DNA of 64,000 nt from Bacillus sp. FJAT-28004 (GTDB taxonomy: Bacteria > Bacillota > Bacilli > Paenibacillales > Paenibacillaceae): contig NZ_LGHP01000001.1 in NCBI RefSeq assembly GCF_001280845.1, positions 2,715,769-2,779,768 on the forward strand. Reading direction: 5' to 3'. Shown piece by piece: positions 8,278-18,239 of this stretch (position 1 is the stretch's first letter; every line of letters begins with the position of its first letter). The notes under the pieces were generated by a model. The model was not told the DNA's origin. It worked only from the letters and a program-made list of their open reading frames with translations, and searched no databases. The translations under genes were made by a program, and so were the position numbers.

Positions 8278-8718
8278 TCAATCAACTATACATACTTTAT
8301 GAAACCCTTCAGACACCGTTGGAATTTCCAGACTATTGTGCATTTTCATTATAGCAGTATCAGAAACTGGCTTATCTCTTAGACTGTTTCTTTTACGGCA
8401 AACCTCAATCGGTGTGTTTATGTAATAGCTAATTTTTTCACAGTTAGAATATCTCTTTAAAGCAGCTACTCTTGTTACTGATGCAACATTTGTAGCATCA
8501 AGTATGACACTAATTCCCTTTGTTATATTATTAAATGCCCTAGAATATAATTCATTAAATACAATAGGATCATTCTTTTCTTCATAACCACCGGGAAATA
8601 ACTCTTCTTTTAATGCATCCGAAGACAGTATTACCGCAGTTTCTTTAATAGCTAATTCCTTTGCGAATGTAGATTTCCCTGCTCCGGGCAAGCCAACTAA
8701 CATGATTAACTTAGGCAT
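8278..8718 (-). CDS. P-loop kinase, T4 polynucleotide-kinase-like AAA family
   Basis: A Walker A motif GLPGAGKST lies at residues 9-17. SSDALKEELFPGG follows, then a Walker-B-like VILDATN near residue 75, and an arginine-rich lid (CRKRNSLRD). This is the AAA_33/PNK-like small kinase fold, which phosphorylates nucleic-acid ends or small molecules; the substrate cannot be told. At 146 residues it is a single complete kinase domain. It is a soluble protein carried in a cassette. Confidence 0.85.
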   Translation of the reverse strand: MPKLIMLVGLPGAGKSTFAKELAIKETAVILSSDALKEELFPGGYEEKNDPIVFNELYSRAFNNITKGISVILDATNVASVTRVAALKRYSNCEKISYYINTPIEVCRKRNSLRDKPVSDTAIMKMHNSLEIPTVSEGFHKVCIVD

Positions 8719-8815
8719 ATCATTTCCCTCTCTTTCTTTTGTCTTCGTTAAGATCCAACACTTCTAGACACACCTCCTAGTCCCTCTCCTCTCAATTTGT
8801 CTGAATATAACAGTA

Positions 8816-8909
8816 TCACTATTCTGGCCGTTAGCTTAATAAAGAAAAGGAGCAACTGCCGTAGCAAACTACCCCCTTGTGTGTTAAACTATCTTATCCC
8901 GTTAGCGTC
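8816..8909. repeat. Cassette joint, class A
   Basis: Core 1 (CACTATT, CTGGCC, GTTAGCTTAAT), hairpin GGAGCAACTGCCGTAGC, core 2 (TAAACTATC, TTATCCC, GTTAGCGT). Confidence 0.75.
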
Positions 8910-9026
8910 CACCTGTATCCGCTACTTCGAAATGCCTCGGGCCGAGCGAGAGGCTAATACCCGAAGCGTGAATGGTTTGTTATCGGAAGTTCATGCCTTC
9001 CTCGAATTTGCTAAATGAGATATAAC
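8910..9026. other. GC-rich cassette debris
   Basis: No gene is seen. The stretch CTCGGGCCGAGCGAGAGGC is richer in GC than the array around it. It could be the remnant of a cassette whose gene was lost. Confidence 0.3.
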
Positions 9027-9548
9027 TTAATCATGAAACATAATTACAACTCTATAATGGGATGGATCTCTATGTACTAATCTCTTCAACGCCTTTAAAA
9101 ACTCTTCTCCGATTGCACTATAATCAACAACATCAACGACTAATTCGTTATCCATTGTGTAATCCTCATATTCTATCTTTTGATCCCAATTAAACTTGAA
9201 GATTTCGTCAAACGTAAACCAGGTACACGTATGAGACTCTCCACATTCAAACTCTTGTCTTATCTCTTCTGAAACATCATTCGGCAATCCTCTGGGATTA
9301 CTAATATATGGAATATCAATGTATGCGTTTCTTTGATTTGCCAGAATTGCATGAAGCCAATATCCTCCACCTGTATATACCAAATCTCTCCAATCTATAT
9401 GCCACAACGAATGCTTTCGTTCAGGGTACAATACTGCATATTGGTTCTTTATCCACTTATCTAGAGAGACCCAGACTCCATTTTGTTTTAAGATATCGTC
9501 ACGTCGAAAAAACATCTCCTCCACGTAGCATAACATTACTGTCCCCAT
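9027..9548 (-). CDS. Cassette protein, 173 aa, unknown
   Basis: The ATG is preceded by AGGAGAG. The protein is aromatic-rich (KHSLWHIDWRDLVYTGGGYW, CTWFTFDEIFKFNWD), with a hydrophobic helix-like opening and no signal peptide. The family is not recognised. Trp/His-rich soluble proteins of this size are common among toxin-immunity and phage-defence accessory genes, but nothing here proves such a role. Confidence 0.65.
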   Translation of the reverse strand: MGTVMLCYVEEMFFRRDDILKQNGVWVSLDKWIKNQYAVLYPERKHSLWHIDWRDLVYTGGGYWLHAILANQRNAYIDIPYISNPRGLPNDVSEEIRQEFECGESHTCTWFTFDEIFKFNWDQKIEYEDYTMDNELVVDVVDYSAIGEEFLKALKRLVHRDPSHYRVVIMFHD

Positions 9549-9640
9549 AATATCTCTCCTGTGTTATTGCATGAATTTCCGACTACATCTTATTTGTGAA
9601 CGTCGCAAAATTCCCATATTCAAGATATGCGCGATGTCAA

Positions 9641-9740
9641 TTAAACTATCATGCTCTTTACGTTAGCATATCAAAGAAAGAGAGCAGCTGCCTCGGCATA
9701 CTGATCCTCATTGTTAAACTAAAGTTAGCCGTTAGCGTAA
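9641..9740. repeat. Cassette joint, eroded class A
   Basis: Core 1 (TTAAACTATC, ATGCTCTTTAC, GTTAGC), hairpin GAGAGCAGCTGCCTCGGC, core 2 (TTAAACTAAA, GTTAGCC, GTTAGCGTAAT). Confidence 0.6.
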
Positions 9741-9765
9741 TAAACACTTTTACACTTTTACACTT

Positions 9766-10368
9766 TTACGCTTTTTTCTTATTTTCCTTTTTTAAGATGC
9801 CTCTTGATTGCTGATATTGAAATGTTCCAAATATAAAAGAAGCTATCGTTTTTGATGCATTAACCACTAGAATAGCGTGATGTGCGTCTGGTTCGTATTT
9901 CCTTGAATGCGAGTCACTAATAACGTTTCGTATCGTTCCTAACCCTTGAACTGTGCTTGCTAGTCCAGTATTACTTGCTTTAACGGTTCAATTATTTCTG
10001 GCTTAGATGGGTCAAGATTTAATACCTTTCTAGCCTCGTTTGATAATTTAACCAAATCATTTTTGGGATCAGGATGCTCACCAGTAATTGTAAAGACAAT
10101 CTCTTTTAGTACGCCCTCTAAAAGACTTCTTGCGTTTGTTATAGCCCCCGCATAGTCATGCTCAAGAATCTTCCTATCACATTTTTTCAGTTCATCCCTA
10201 ATATGATCATATGTCAAATAACTAGGCGGCTTAAACTCAATAGGTATAAATTGAACCGTGATTGAACGCTCTTTTACAATATCTATAAAGGGATTAAACG
10301 TATCTTGAATAAATAGTAGCGCTTCATTCTAATGTGTATTCCCATCATATGTATACGTCAAAAACTCT
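9766..10368 (-). pseudogene. Abortive-infection family gene (Abi_C type), broken
   Basis: AGAITNARSLLEGVLKEIVF, LNLDPSKPEIIEPLKQ and, in another frame, GLASTVQGLGTIRNVISDSH and KTIASFIFGTF match the conserved C-terminal region of abortive-infection (Abi) proteins. These kill or arrest phage-infected cells. A frameshift near 9963 and an in-frame stop near 10330 disrupt it. The start region is not clear. It sits between the last left-hand cassette joint and the transposon-like end at 10521. Confidence 0.75.
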
Positions 10369-10520
10369 TCCATCTCCAATGTTTTTTATGCTCTTTCAAC
10401 ATCACATAAATTAGGTCTTGTCTTATGATTTAGGAGGTGATAGTCAAGTAATCATCCATATCTTCACCTTCTAGGGTAAATAAGCACTCGTAGAATCCTA
10501 TTTCCTCGTCGTAATGGCAT

Positions 10521-10580
10521 TATGCAATGACAAGAACTTGCTCCCATAAATAGAAAAAGCCGCGATTTACGCGACTTAAT
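10521..10580 (+). mobile_element. Transposon-like left end of the glycan island
   Basis: ATGACAAGAACTTGCTCCC, followed by an AAAAAGCCGCGATTTACGCG hairpin, has the layout of the TGTCGG ends at 39.3 and 47.75 kb, pointing inward to the right. Its terminal TGTCGG is eroded. A matching end in inverted orientation lies at 25140-25208. Confidence 0.5.
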
Positions 10581-10588
10581 CTTATTAC

Positions 10589-12004
10589 TCACTTTGCCTC
10601 CTCGCCCTTCTGCATGCGGAAAACATGGGCGATCGGAGCATGCCCGTTCAATTCGCAATCCGGAAGCGTGATCGAGATACCTTCCGGCGTACGCTCAACC
10701 TGCAGCAATGCGTCGCTTCCGACAAGCTCGATGCTGGAAACGGGCTCCTGATAAGGAATATGAACGACCTTGGAGACGGCTGCATTTGCGCTTTCATACA
10801 AGTAGGTACAGTACACGGTATTTCCTTTCGAGGTGAATGCGCAGGCACCGATATAATACGGCGCGCACACACGTGTGCCGTATACCGCCTCGCCGTAAAC
10901 CTCCATCCATGCGCCCAATTCCTTGATGCTTTTGACCGCCCCGGCCGGCAATCGTCCGTCGGGCTGAGGACCTACATTCAGCGCTAAATTGCCTCCTTTG
11001 GATACGATTTCCATCAGAATTCGAACGATCTCCCTCCCCGATTTATACTGGTCATCGTATTTGAAAGCCCACTGTTTGCCGATCGTAATGCAGCTTTCCC
11101 ACGGTACGTTCAGCGGACGCTCCGGAATCGCTTGCTCCGGCGTCACATAATTTTCGTAAGGCCCTCCGACTGTACGGTCCGCGGACAGCAGCCAAGGCTG
11201 CATTTGACGGGCTCGCTCGACGACCTCGCCTAATCGAATGTCCTGCTTAACCTCGTCACTCTCTTTGACCCAGCCCGCATCCAGCCACAATATATCGATC
11301 CGGCCGTAACGGGTCATCAGCTCCATGATTTGCTCATGGGTAAAATCAACGAATTTCTCCCACAGCCACGGATATTCCTCGGGGGAGTACGATGGCCCTC
11401 TCCACGTATCGCGGCCCCTCTCCATTCCTGGCGCCCAGTAGTACGGCATATGCCAATCCGCCTTCGAGAAATAAGTGGCGATCGCCAGCCCCTTGCTGCG
11501 GAAAGCGTCAAACACATGCTTGCAAACGTCGGCATAGCGGTGTGCATGAAACGGCGTTTCGGTGCCGGTAATCCGATAATTCGTCGTATGTGTGTCCCAC
11601 ATGCAAAATCCGTCGTGATGCTTGGTCGTAAAAATCAAATATTTGAACCCGCCTTCGGCGGCGATTTCCGCCCATACCTCCGGCTGGAGGCGGAACGGAT
11701 TGAACGTGCGGTTCAGGCCGAAATATTCGCGCTTCAACTCTTCGTAGTCGCTCGTCCAGTCGACATCTTTACGCGCCCAATCACCGTCTTCATCGCTGAG
11801 AATCCAGGACTCGGCCTCGATCTGCGAATAAGGTCCCCAATGCATCATTAGGGCCAATTTCTGATCCTTGAACCATTCCAATCTTTCCAGCGTAATCGAA
11901 TTTTCTGGTTTCATCCAATTCGTCTCACTGCTGTAACCGTGGACGCCTTCATTCAATTCCGGCCCATCGGCTTGCTGAAATTCCTTGATTTCCATATCCT
12001 TCAT
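10589..12004 (-). CDS. GH29 alpha-L-fucosidase
   Basis: The 471-residue protein hydrolyses alpha-L-fucosyl linkages in oligosaccharides. HWGPYSQIEAESW, TKHHDGFCMWDTHTTNY and DILWLDAGW are GH29 signature blocks; the Asp in WLDAGW (about residue 242) is the expected nucleophile. There is no signal peptide, so it should act on imported oligosaccharides in the cytoplasm. The start is chosen at MKDMEIKEF because AAGGAGG lies 7 nt upstream. GC content is clearly higher than in the cassette genes. It lies downstream of the mutarotase gene on the same strand. Confidence 0.93.
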   Translation of the reverse strand: MKDMEIKEFQQADGPELNEGVHGYSSETNWMKPENSITLERLEWFKDQKLALMMHWGPYSQIEAESWILSDEDGDWARKDVDWTSDYEELKREYFGLNRTFNPFRLQPEVWAEIAAEGGFKYLIFTTKHHDGFCMWDTHTTNYRITGTETPFHAHRYADVCKHVFDAFRSKGLAIATYFSKADWHMPYYWAPGMERGRDTWRGPSYSPEEYPWLWEKFVDFTHEQIMELMTRYGRIDILWLDAGWVKESDEVKQDIRLGEVVERARQMQPWLLSADRTVGGPYENYVTPEQAIPERPLNVPWESCITIGKQWAFKYDDQYKSGREIVRILMEIVSKGGNLALNVGPQPDGRLPAGAVKSIKELGAWMEVYGEAVYGTRVCAPYYIGACAFTSKGNTVYCTYLYESANAAVSKVVHIPYQEPVSSIELVGSDALLQVERTPEGISITLPDCELNGHAPIAHVFRMQKGEEAK

Positions 12005-12122
12005 CGGGTTGCCTCCTTCGGTTCTCCGTATCACTTCGAAGTGAAAATTTTAAGATTGTCGAAGACTTTCCTCAAATTCTTTTAACTCAATCACTCTATG
12101 TAGTTAAGTTTGAAGAAACGCC

Positions 12123-12446
12123 CTAATCCATATGAAATACTTCCTCCATTGTCGCCCACCATTCTCCTTCCGAAGCGGAATCAACTGGTTCCTGACACGG
12201 ATCAGTTAGTTTCCACCACGCTTGCGTGTTCGGGTCAGCAGCCATATTAGCCATATCTTTCTCGAAGTCTTGTCCCGTGTATTCCAAGTAACTAAAGAGA
12301 TTCCCATCTCGGTAGTATATAGAGTAATTTTGGATGTTACATTCTTTTAACCGATTTAAGACTTCAGGCCATGCTGCCGCGTGTAATGCTTTGTATTCGG
12401 CTAACCTATCCATTTTCACCTTAATGATCCATCCGTATCTTTTCAT
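12123..12446 (-). CDS. rhaM: L-rhamnose mutarotase family protein
   Basis: RhaM-type mutarotases interconvert the alpha and beta forms of L-rhamnose; relatives act on L-fucose. YGWIIKVKMDRLAEYKALHA, NYSIYYRDGNLFSYLEY and MEEVFHMD are the conserved blocks. The His, Tyr and Trp pairs expected in the active site are present. The start is set at MKRYGW with GAGGG upstream; 107 residues is normal for the family. Beside a GH29 fucosidase, a fucose or rhamnose substrate is a reasonable inference. Confidence 0.85.
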   Translation of the reverse strand: MKRYGWIIKVKMDRLAEYKALHAAAWPEVLNRLKECNIQNYSIYYRDGNLFSYLEYTGQDFEKDMANMAADPNTQAWWKLTDPCQEPVDSASEGEWWATMEEVFHMD

Positions 12447-12532
12447 TGTCATCCCTCTTTGACTCATATCGTCCATTTCGTCATTCGTTATTTTATTAGG
12501 TAAATTAATTTGTAAAGGCTCTACTTAGGATG

Positions 12533-12602
12533 TCCCCAAGCAAGTCCTATATTGGATTGTTCTATCGTCTCAACGAAAACTCCCTATATAGGACTTTTGG
12601 GG
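12533..12602 (-). terminator. Long-loop inverted repeat after the SLH exoprotein gene
   Basis: CCCCAAGCAAGTCCTATAT pairs imperfectly with ATATAGGACTTTTGGGG across a roughly 30-nt loop. The position just after the exoprotein stop suggests an end-of-transcript structure; a T-run is lacking. Confidence 0.45.
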
Positions 12603-12611
12603 TTAACATGC

Positions 12612-15600
12612 TTACTGTAAAACTCTATTGAGCAAAGCTGCTGCTTCGGCACGGGAAGAGATACCGCTCGGAACGAATTTGTTTGAATCGCGTCCATTAA
12701 TAAAATGAAGTGCCGCCGCCGCTCTTACTGAATCAAGCGCCCAGGCTGCCACAGCGGATTCGTCTGTGAAGAATGAAGCCGTATTTCCGTTCAACTTGAC
12801 GTCTTTCAAGATCACATACGCCCGCATCATCATGGTGACCATTTCTTCACGTTTGATTCTCGCATTGGGATCGAAAGTCGTTGTGCTTGTTCCTTTAATA
12901 ATGCCTGCTTTGACAGCTATGGAAACAGCATCTTCGTACCAGGCACCCTTCGACACATCCGTAAATTTCGATTCGCCTACTGATGTCAGATTCAATGCTT
13001 TGACAAGCATCGCTGTAAATTCGGCCCGTGTGATGGAACGCTCTGGCTCGAACATTGCCGCACTAGTACCGTCAATAATGTGCTTCGCCGCTAACTGTTC
13101 GATCGCATCAGCCGCCCAATGAGTGGACTTAACATCGGTAAATGATTTCTTGAATTCGAGCATCGCATATTTGCTGAAATGGTGAATATTAGCGACCCAT
13201 TCTCCGTTAATAAACGTGCCTCGCACATATTCCAGCGAACCATTGTCAGCCAAGTAGTAAATGCCAGTCAGTTTTGGATTTAAGGAAGGATCCACTTTGA
13301 ATCGAATCGTCATCGGCTTATCGAAGCTGCTCAAGCTTGTCACTTTACCATCTTTCCCGACAATCGATAAGCTAAAATTGATCACTTTGCCAGAAAGTTT
13401 AATTTGTGCAAGTGTGGAAGATTGGCTTATCGCTAGAAGGTTGTTAGCATCGGATTCGGATAAGGGAGTCATGATCAACTCTATCTTGCTGTTTTGTTTA
13501 TCTTCTGCGGACAATTTATCTACCAACTGTTTAAGCAATTCAGCAGGTACATCCAACGTGAATGGACCCATTTGAATAACTAATTGATTATGTCCGAGCA
13601 GTTCGGCTGCATTAGCAGGAAGTACAATTTTCTCTTTATCTTTGGCTATGATCGTCACAACTCCGTTGGAAGCTGTAGAGGTAAGGTCTTCCGTTTTCAC
13701 TATAAGTGTATTTCCATTGACTGTACCACTGCCACCACCAGTAGAAGGGTTATTGTCCCCTCCACCAGTGTCCTTTGGCTTAAACGTAACATTGATCATA
13801 TGGTCGGCAGTTACTTTGGCAACCGTATAGACGTTGGCCGTCACCGATACGTCGGTGCCGTCTAAACTCACCTTGTCGATTTCGTATCCAGCGTTCGGAT
13901 TGAATGTAAAAGTTTGATCAGCACCCTCATCGACTACAACGGCGCCGTTAGGGCTGATCGTTCCGTTTTCCCCCGCACTCGCTGTGATCGTATGTGTCTG
14001 GTTACCACCACCAGTGTCCTTTGGCTTAAACGTAACATTGATCATATGGTCGGCAGTTACGTTGGTTACCGTATAGACGTTGGCGGTCACTGACACGTCG
14101 GTACCGTTTACCCACAACTTGTCGATTTCGTATCCATTGTTCGGATTGAATGTAAAGGTTTGATCAGCACCCTCATCGACTACAACGGCGCCGTTAGGGC
14201 TGATCGTTCCGTTTTCCCCCGCACTCGCTGTGATCGTATGTGTCTTAGCACCAATCTCACCATTTTCCCGAAGGTTATAGAGCTCAAGCTCATACAAAGC
14301 GTACATGCCCCACGTCGTATAGTTCGCATCATTGATCTGTATTCTCAGCTTCATTGCGTCCTTTATTGTAGGAATATTGGCAAAGGTGTACTCCATGACG
14401 TTGTCATCTACGCTGCTTTTCCATTGGATCGGTACCCCATTCGCTATGGTTTCAAAGTTTACTCCGTCTGTAGAAGCCTGAACATCAATATTGGAAATAC
14501 CCTGGAGTAATCCAGAAGTTGTGGCCATGACGATGGTGTTAAAGGTTTGCGGCTGTTCCCAAGTAAGATTAATCTGATGCGGAAATTGATGATTGGCTCG
14601 TAAACTCGCGAACATGGTACCATAACTGCCGTCAACCATATTCGAAACACCATAGCCGCTATTATCTTCCCTTGCAGCTGATGCTGTAATAGTAGAATAG
14701 CTTCTGGCAATATTGGTGCCGGGTTCATTCACATTGCCTTTCAGAATGTTCAACGTGTAGAGCATTGACGTCGTCCCGTCGCTTGCGGTGGACTTGATAT
14801 GAACCATGCTTTTACCGATTGGAATATCAATCGCCTGCGCCGTGTTATTGTCGACGGTCTTTCCGTTGATCTGCAGCGTACCCGCTTCATCCGAAAGTGT
14901 TGCCGTAATCGCGATGGTGTTTACATCATTAGGAATCATTACCGGGTAGGTCGTCGTGCTGTTGTCAAACGTAAAGGAAGGAACATTAGAGATTGCTAAA
15001 TTTCTTAGCGTTCCATCTGCTACAGGACTAATCTCTCCGTTGTCTGGAAGGTTATAAAGCTCAAGCTCATATAAAGCGTATATGCCCCAATACGTATTGT
15101 TAGCGTCATTGACCCGTATCCTCAGCTTCAGCGCGTCATTAACTGTAGGGATATTGGCATACGTGTATTCCATTTTGTTGTCGTCTGTGCTGCTATTCCA
15201 TTGAATCGGTACCCGCTTCGCAATCGTTGTCCAATTCGTTCCATCCGAAGTAGCCTCAACGTCAATATCCGTTATACCCTGTAATAACCCTGATGGCGTG
15301 GCCATGACAATCGTATTAAAGGTCATCTGTTGATCCCAAGTAAGATTGATCTCATGTGGGAACGGGTGGGTGTTAGTATACCCGCTAATACTAGCAAACA
15401 TGGAACCGTAACTGCCGTCAACCATATTCGAAACGCCATAGCCGCTACTGTCTTCCCTGGCAGCTGTTGCTGTAATAGCTGAATAACTTCTCGCAATATT
15501 GGTGGTCGGTTGATTCACATTGCCTTTGAGAAAGTTCAAAGTATATAGTCTCGTGGTTTCCCCATCACTTGCGGTAGACCGAATATGGATCTTACTTTTA

Positions 15601-18026
15601 CCTGTAGGGATGTTGAATGTAAGCCTCTTACCGCTGCCAATACGTTGTCCGTTGACCTCCAGGGTTCCATTTGCATCCGAAAGCGTTGGCGTAATGGAGA
15701 ATACGTTAACATCATTGGGAACAATAACTTGGTAATTAATATTGTTCTTATTAAAATGAAACGAAGGTGAGTTAGTCAGGTCCAAACTTTGCAGCGTTCC
15801 GTCATAGATCTGCTGTCCTTCATACATGCTTACTCGAAAGCCGTCAACGAAAAGGTTTTTGTCTTCCAGGTTCACTACCTTGATCGTGTGCTTGCCTGCT
15901 GATAAATTATGATTGCTGTATACCGATATCGAATCGAGTTGAACCTTCTCATATAGATCTATAATTACCGGAGCGGAATCGTCGATGTATACGGCAATTT
16001 TACCGGAGTATTCATTTTTCTCTGCAATAAGATCGATTCCGGACCCTGTAAATGTATAGGTCAAATAATCTTCCGCTTTCAATGTGGCTTGCACACCGCC
16101 CATATAAGCGTATTTCCGGCTTTTTGCAAACCATTCACCGTTAAAGGTGATCTCGCCGGTCGCGTTATCGGTCATGAATGTCATAGGTACATCTTGACCA
16201 TCGTAGGGACTTCTTGGCACGGGAATTGCACCCACAGGTTCTCCGGCAGCAGCTTTAACCAGATAATTATGAAGCATTCTGATATATTCAGGGTCAATGG
16301 TATATTTTCTCGGATCAGACGGGCTAACAGCGCTGTCAGCTATACGTTTTGCAAGATCAGGATTGGTTTGTTTGAGTTGATGCATCAGTTCGTAATCCTC
16401 AAGTCCGTCTCTTTGGGCCTCGTAGCGCAGCGAGCTCTTAACCGTCATATTATCCTTATCCGGATATACGATCGTGGAATCGCCATAATGAGGGACATAC
16501 CATACGTTCCATCCCCAATGCAAGTGCCCTTTAACATCGTCTTGACTAAGATTCCAGAATAACAGCCTGCCAGTCATAGTGGGCTGTGTCCAGTGTCTGT
16601 TCAACCACGGAGCCGGATTAGCATCGCAAGTATACACCCACAAGTCTTTGCCTGCCGCTTGCTCCGTTTTATAAAAATCCTTATTGTAATGAAAAACCGG
16701 CGTTAACGGGACCCAAACATCCACATAGGGTTTGATGGCTTCGTTCATTAAAGTACCGCCCGCATCAGCGTCCAATGTTTTGAAATCCGGAACGATTTCT
16801 TTTACTTTTCTAGCGATATACGTCATATAGTTTATAGTGCTAGAACCGCTCGGTTCGTCCTTAGTATGCTGATACCAAGTGAAGCCATTAACGTTAAGCC
16901 AACCTTTATCCTCTAAATGATCGTGCAATGCCGTCAAGTAGTTAGTAAGATAAGCGTCTGTTACAGGTAGTGAATTGGGTTCGGGTATTGACGTTAACCA
17001 TGGATCTTGGGGATTATCTTTGTTTGGCCTTTCGCTTTGCGGCATTTGTCCTAATGCATGGATCAAGTGAATGTTCGCAAAATGAGTAATCCCTCTATCC
17101 ATAAAGGTTTGAACATATCGATCGAACAAAGACCAGTCGATATCTTTAGGTATCCCGTCTTTAAAAGACACCATTTTGGTACCATTTGCATTTAATAATA
17201 AGTCTGTACGAACCCAAATCATGTTCTGGCGATAGTCGCTCATGGTTTTGGCGAAATTATCCATAAGCTCAAACCATTCATCGCTATACGTCTCCACTCC
17301 GTAATAATACTGACCAACGTCATAACTATTCTGAGTTAAAGGATCATCAACATTCTCAGGTGGATTACCTCCAATCATAAAACCATTCGTCATCGCCCAC
17401 TGATAATTAACGAAATTAGCTTCAGAGGTTTGAGGGATTTCAACGTTAGATACCTCAACGTTAATAGGTACTTGATAATCGCCTAAAGTCGTTTTCACTG
17501 TAACCATACCTTGATAAAGGCCAGGAGCAGCACCGGCTGGAACATAATTCGTTATTAAAATGGGTTGAGTTGAATTTACCGCCACATCTATAGATGGCTC
17601 GTTGGACAGCGGGTCGGGGATTGCTGATAAGGGATAGATTTGCGCGCCTACCAAATCCGGCCAATATTGATTGGGTTGCACGGTATCTTTAAGTTCGTAT
17701 TCCGCAAAATGATAGCTTAAGTTGCTGTTTGAGATCGTATTGCCAGAAGATACAAGATCGGAAAATTCAACTCCAGTAATCTCAAAATCGCTATTGCTTC
17801 TTATCGCAATTTGCTCATTTTCGTATTCGTTTCTAGCTGAGACAAGATCAATGCTTTTCCCAGGATTTGCGGGGATCGTACTGGTCCTATATACGGCTTT
17901 CAATGCATTGACCACCCACACGTCCAGTTGGCTGCTGTTAGCATGGACACGAGGAACATTGTCCTGAAGAAAGAAGCTTGTTAGAATCAAAAAGCAGATC
18001 ATTTTACACATTGTTCGTTTGAACAT
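12612..18026 (-). CDS. SLH-anchored multidomain glycan-active exoprotein, 1804 aa
   Basis: A signal peptide (residues 1-29) is followed by a DUF4091-type glycoside-hydrolase-like region (about 60-590, with WYQHTKDEPSGS and YEAQRDGLEDYELMHQL). A carbohydrate-binding-like sandwich comes next (600-735). Two units then pair a cadherin-like beta-sandwich with an F5/8-type discoidin region (about 740-1240; AREDSSGYGVSNMVDGSYGS and its repeat). Two 70-residue repeats with GENGTISPNGAVVVDEGADQ follow (1260-1400). Three SLH repeats end the protein (1620-1804; AADAIEQLAAKHIIDG). It should sit in the S-layer and bind or cut host or plant polysaccharide. Its promoter carries the same tandem operator as the transporter genes. 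Confidence 0.9.
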   Translation of the reverse strand: MFKRTMCKMICFLILTSFFLQDNVPRVHANSSQLDVWVVNALKAVYRTSTIPANPGKSIDLVSARNEYENEQIAIRSNSDFEITGVEFSDLVSSGNTISNSNLSYHFAEYELKDTVQPNQYWPDLVGAQIYPLSAIPDPLSNEPSIDVAVNSTQPILITNYVPAGAAPGLYQGMVTVKTTLGDYQVPINVEVSNVEIPQTSEANFVNYQWAMTNGFMIGGNPPENVDDPLTQNSYDVGQYYYGVETYSDEWFELMDNFAKTMSDYRQNMIWVRTDLLLNANGTKMVSFKDGIPKDIDWSLFDRYVQTFMDRGITHFANIHLIHALGQMPQSERPNKDNPQDPWLTSIPEPNSLPVTDAYLTNYLTALHDHLEDKGWLNVNGFTWYQHTKDEPSGSSTINYMTYIARKVKEIVPDFKTLDADAGGTLMNEAIKPYVDVWVPLTPVFHYNKDFYKTEQAAGKDLWVYTCDANPAPWLNRHWTQPTMTGRLLFWNLSQDDVKGHLHWGWNVWYVPHYGDSTIVYPDKDNMTVKSSLRYEAQRDGLEDYELMHQLKQTNPDLAKRIADSAVSPSDPRKYTIDPEYIRMLHNYLVKAAAGEPVGAIPVPRSPYDGQDVPMTFMTDNATGEITFNGEWFAKSRKYAYMGGVQATLKAEDYLTYTFTGSGIDLIAEKNEYSGKIAVYIDDSAPVIIDLYEKVQLDSISVYSNHNLSAGKHTIKVVNLEDKNLFVDGFRVSMYEGQQIYDGTLQSLDLTNSPSFHFNKNNINYQVIVPNDVNVFSITPTLSDANGTLEVNGQRIGSGKRLTFNIPTGKSKIHIRSTASDGETTRLYTLNFLKGNVNQPTTNIARSYSAITATAAREDSSGYGVSNMVDGSYGSMFASISGYTNTHPFPHEINLTWDQQMTFNTIVMATPSGLLQGITDIDVEATSDGTNWTTIAKRVPIQWNSSTDDNKMEYTYANIPTVNDALKLRIRVNDANNTYWGIYALYELELYNLPDNGEISPVADGTLRNLAISNVPSFTFDNSTTTYPVMIPNDVNTIAITATLSDEAGTLQINGKTVDNNTAQAIDIPIGKSMVHIKSTASDGTTSMLYTLNILKGNVNEPGTNIARSYSTITASAAREDNSGYGVSNMVDGSYGTMFASLRANHQFPHQINLTWEQPQTFNTIVMATTSGLLQGISNIDVQASTDGVNFETIANGVPIQWKSSVDDNVMEYTFANIPTIKDAMKLRIQINDANYTTWGMYALYELELYNLRENGEIGAKTHTITASAGENGTISPNGAVVVDEGADQTFTFNPNNGYEIDKLWVNGTDVSVTANVYTVTNVTADHMINVTFKPKDTGGGNQTHTITASAGENGTISPNGAVVVDEGADQTFTFNPNAGYEIDKVSLDGTDVSVTANVYTVAKVTADHMINVTFKPKDTGGGDNNPSTGGGSGTVNGNTLIVKTEDLTSTASNGVVTIIAKDKEKIVLPANAAELLGHNQLVIQMGPFTLDVPAELLKQLVDKLSAEDKQNSKIELIMTPLSESDANNLLAISQSSTLAQIKLSGKVINFSLSIVGKDGKVTSLSSFDKPMTIRFKVDPSLNPKLTGIYYLADNGSLEYVRGTFINGEWVANIHHFSKYAMLEFKKSFTDVKSTHWAADAIEQLAAKHIIDGTSAAMFEPERSITRAEFTAMLVKALNLTSVGESKFTDVSKGAWYEDAVSIAVKAGIIKGTSTTTFDPNARIKREEMVTMMMRAYVILKDVKLNGNTASFFTDESAVAAWALDSVRAAAALHFINGRDSNKFVPSGISSRAEAAALLNRVLQ

Positions 18027-18073
18027 AGATCAACAATCCTCTCATTCTTTTTTTTTATTTCAGAAACCATCTT

Positions 18074-18087
18074 TTGAAGCGCTTACA
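18074..18087. promoter_or_regulatory. Possible cre (CcpA) site
   Basis: TTGAAGCGCTTACA fits the catabolite-responsive element consensus with one mismatch. It lies between the operator/-10 region and the start of the exoprotein gene, so it could act as a roadblock under carbon repression. Confidence 0.45.
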
Positions 18088-18145
18088 GAGGTAGTTGACA
18101 ACGCCGTCTGTTCACATATACATTGTATTATCATTTGAAACCCTG

Positions 18146-18177
18146 CAAAATAACAGTATTTTTTGAAATCTAACAGA
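18146..18177 (-). promoter_or_regulatory. Tandem operator upstream of the SLH exoprotein
   Basis: Read on the minus strand, TCTGTTAGATTTC and ACTGTTATTTTG lie in direct repeat. A TACAAT -10 follows 20 nt after the second box. The element aligns over 32 nt (26 identical) with 21661-21692 in front of the sugar-binding protein gene. The layout (direct repeats overlapping -35) is that of AraC-family activators. Confidence 0.7.
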
Positions 18178-18191
18178 TTTCGATTAGAAAC

Positions 18192-18233
18192 AAAAAAAGG
18201 GCCGTGCTCTTATGAGCATTGACCCTTTTTTGA
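18192..18233 (-). terminator. Terminator of the two-component operon
   Basis: AAAAAAAGGG ... CCCTTTTTT with an inner GCTC/GAGC stem, directly after the histidine kinase stop. Confidence 0.65.
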
Positions 18234-18239
18234 TCATGA

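Noticed and set aside
2536..10400. Prophage or conjugative element
   Set aside because: No capsid, tail, portal, terminase, relaxase or type IV secretion genes are seen anywhere in the window.
10589..18026. Many plus-strand open frames opposite the fucosidase and SLH genes
   Set aside because: They are antisense shadows of well-supported genes, without ribosome binding sites or recognisable domains.
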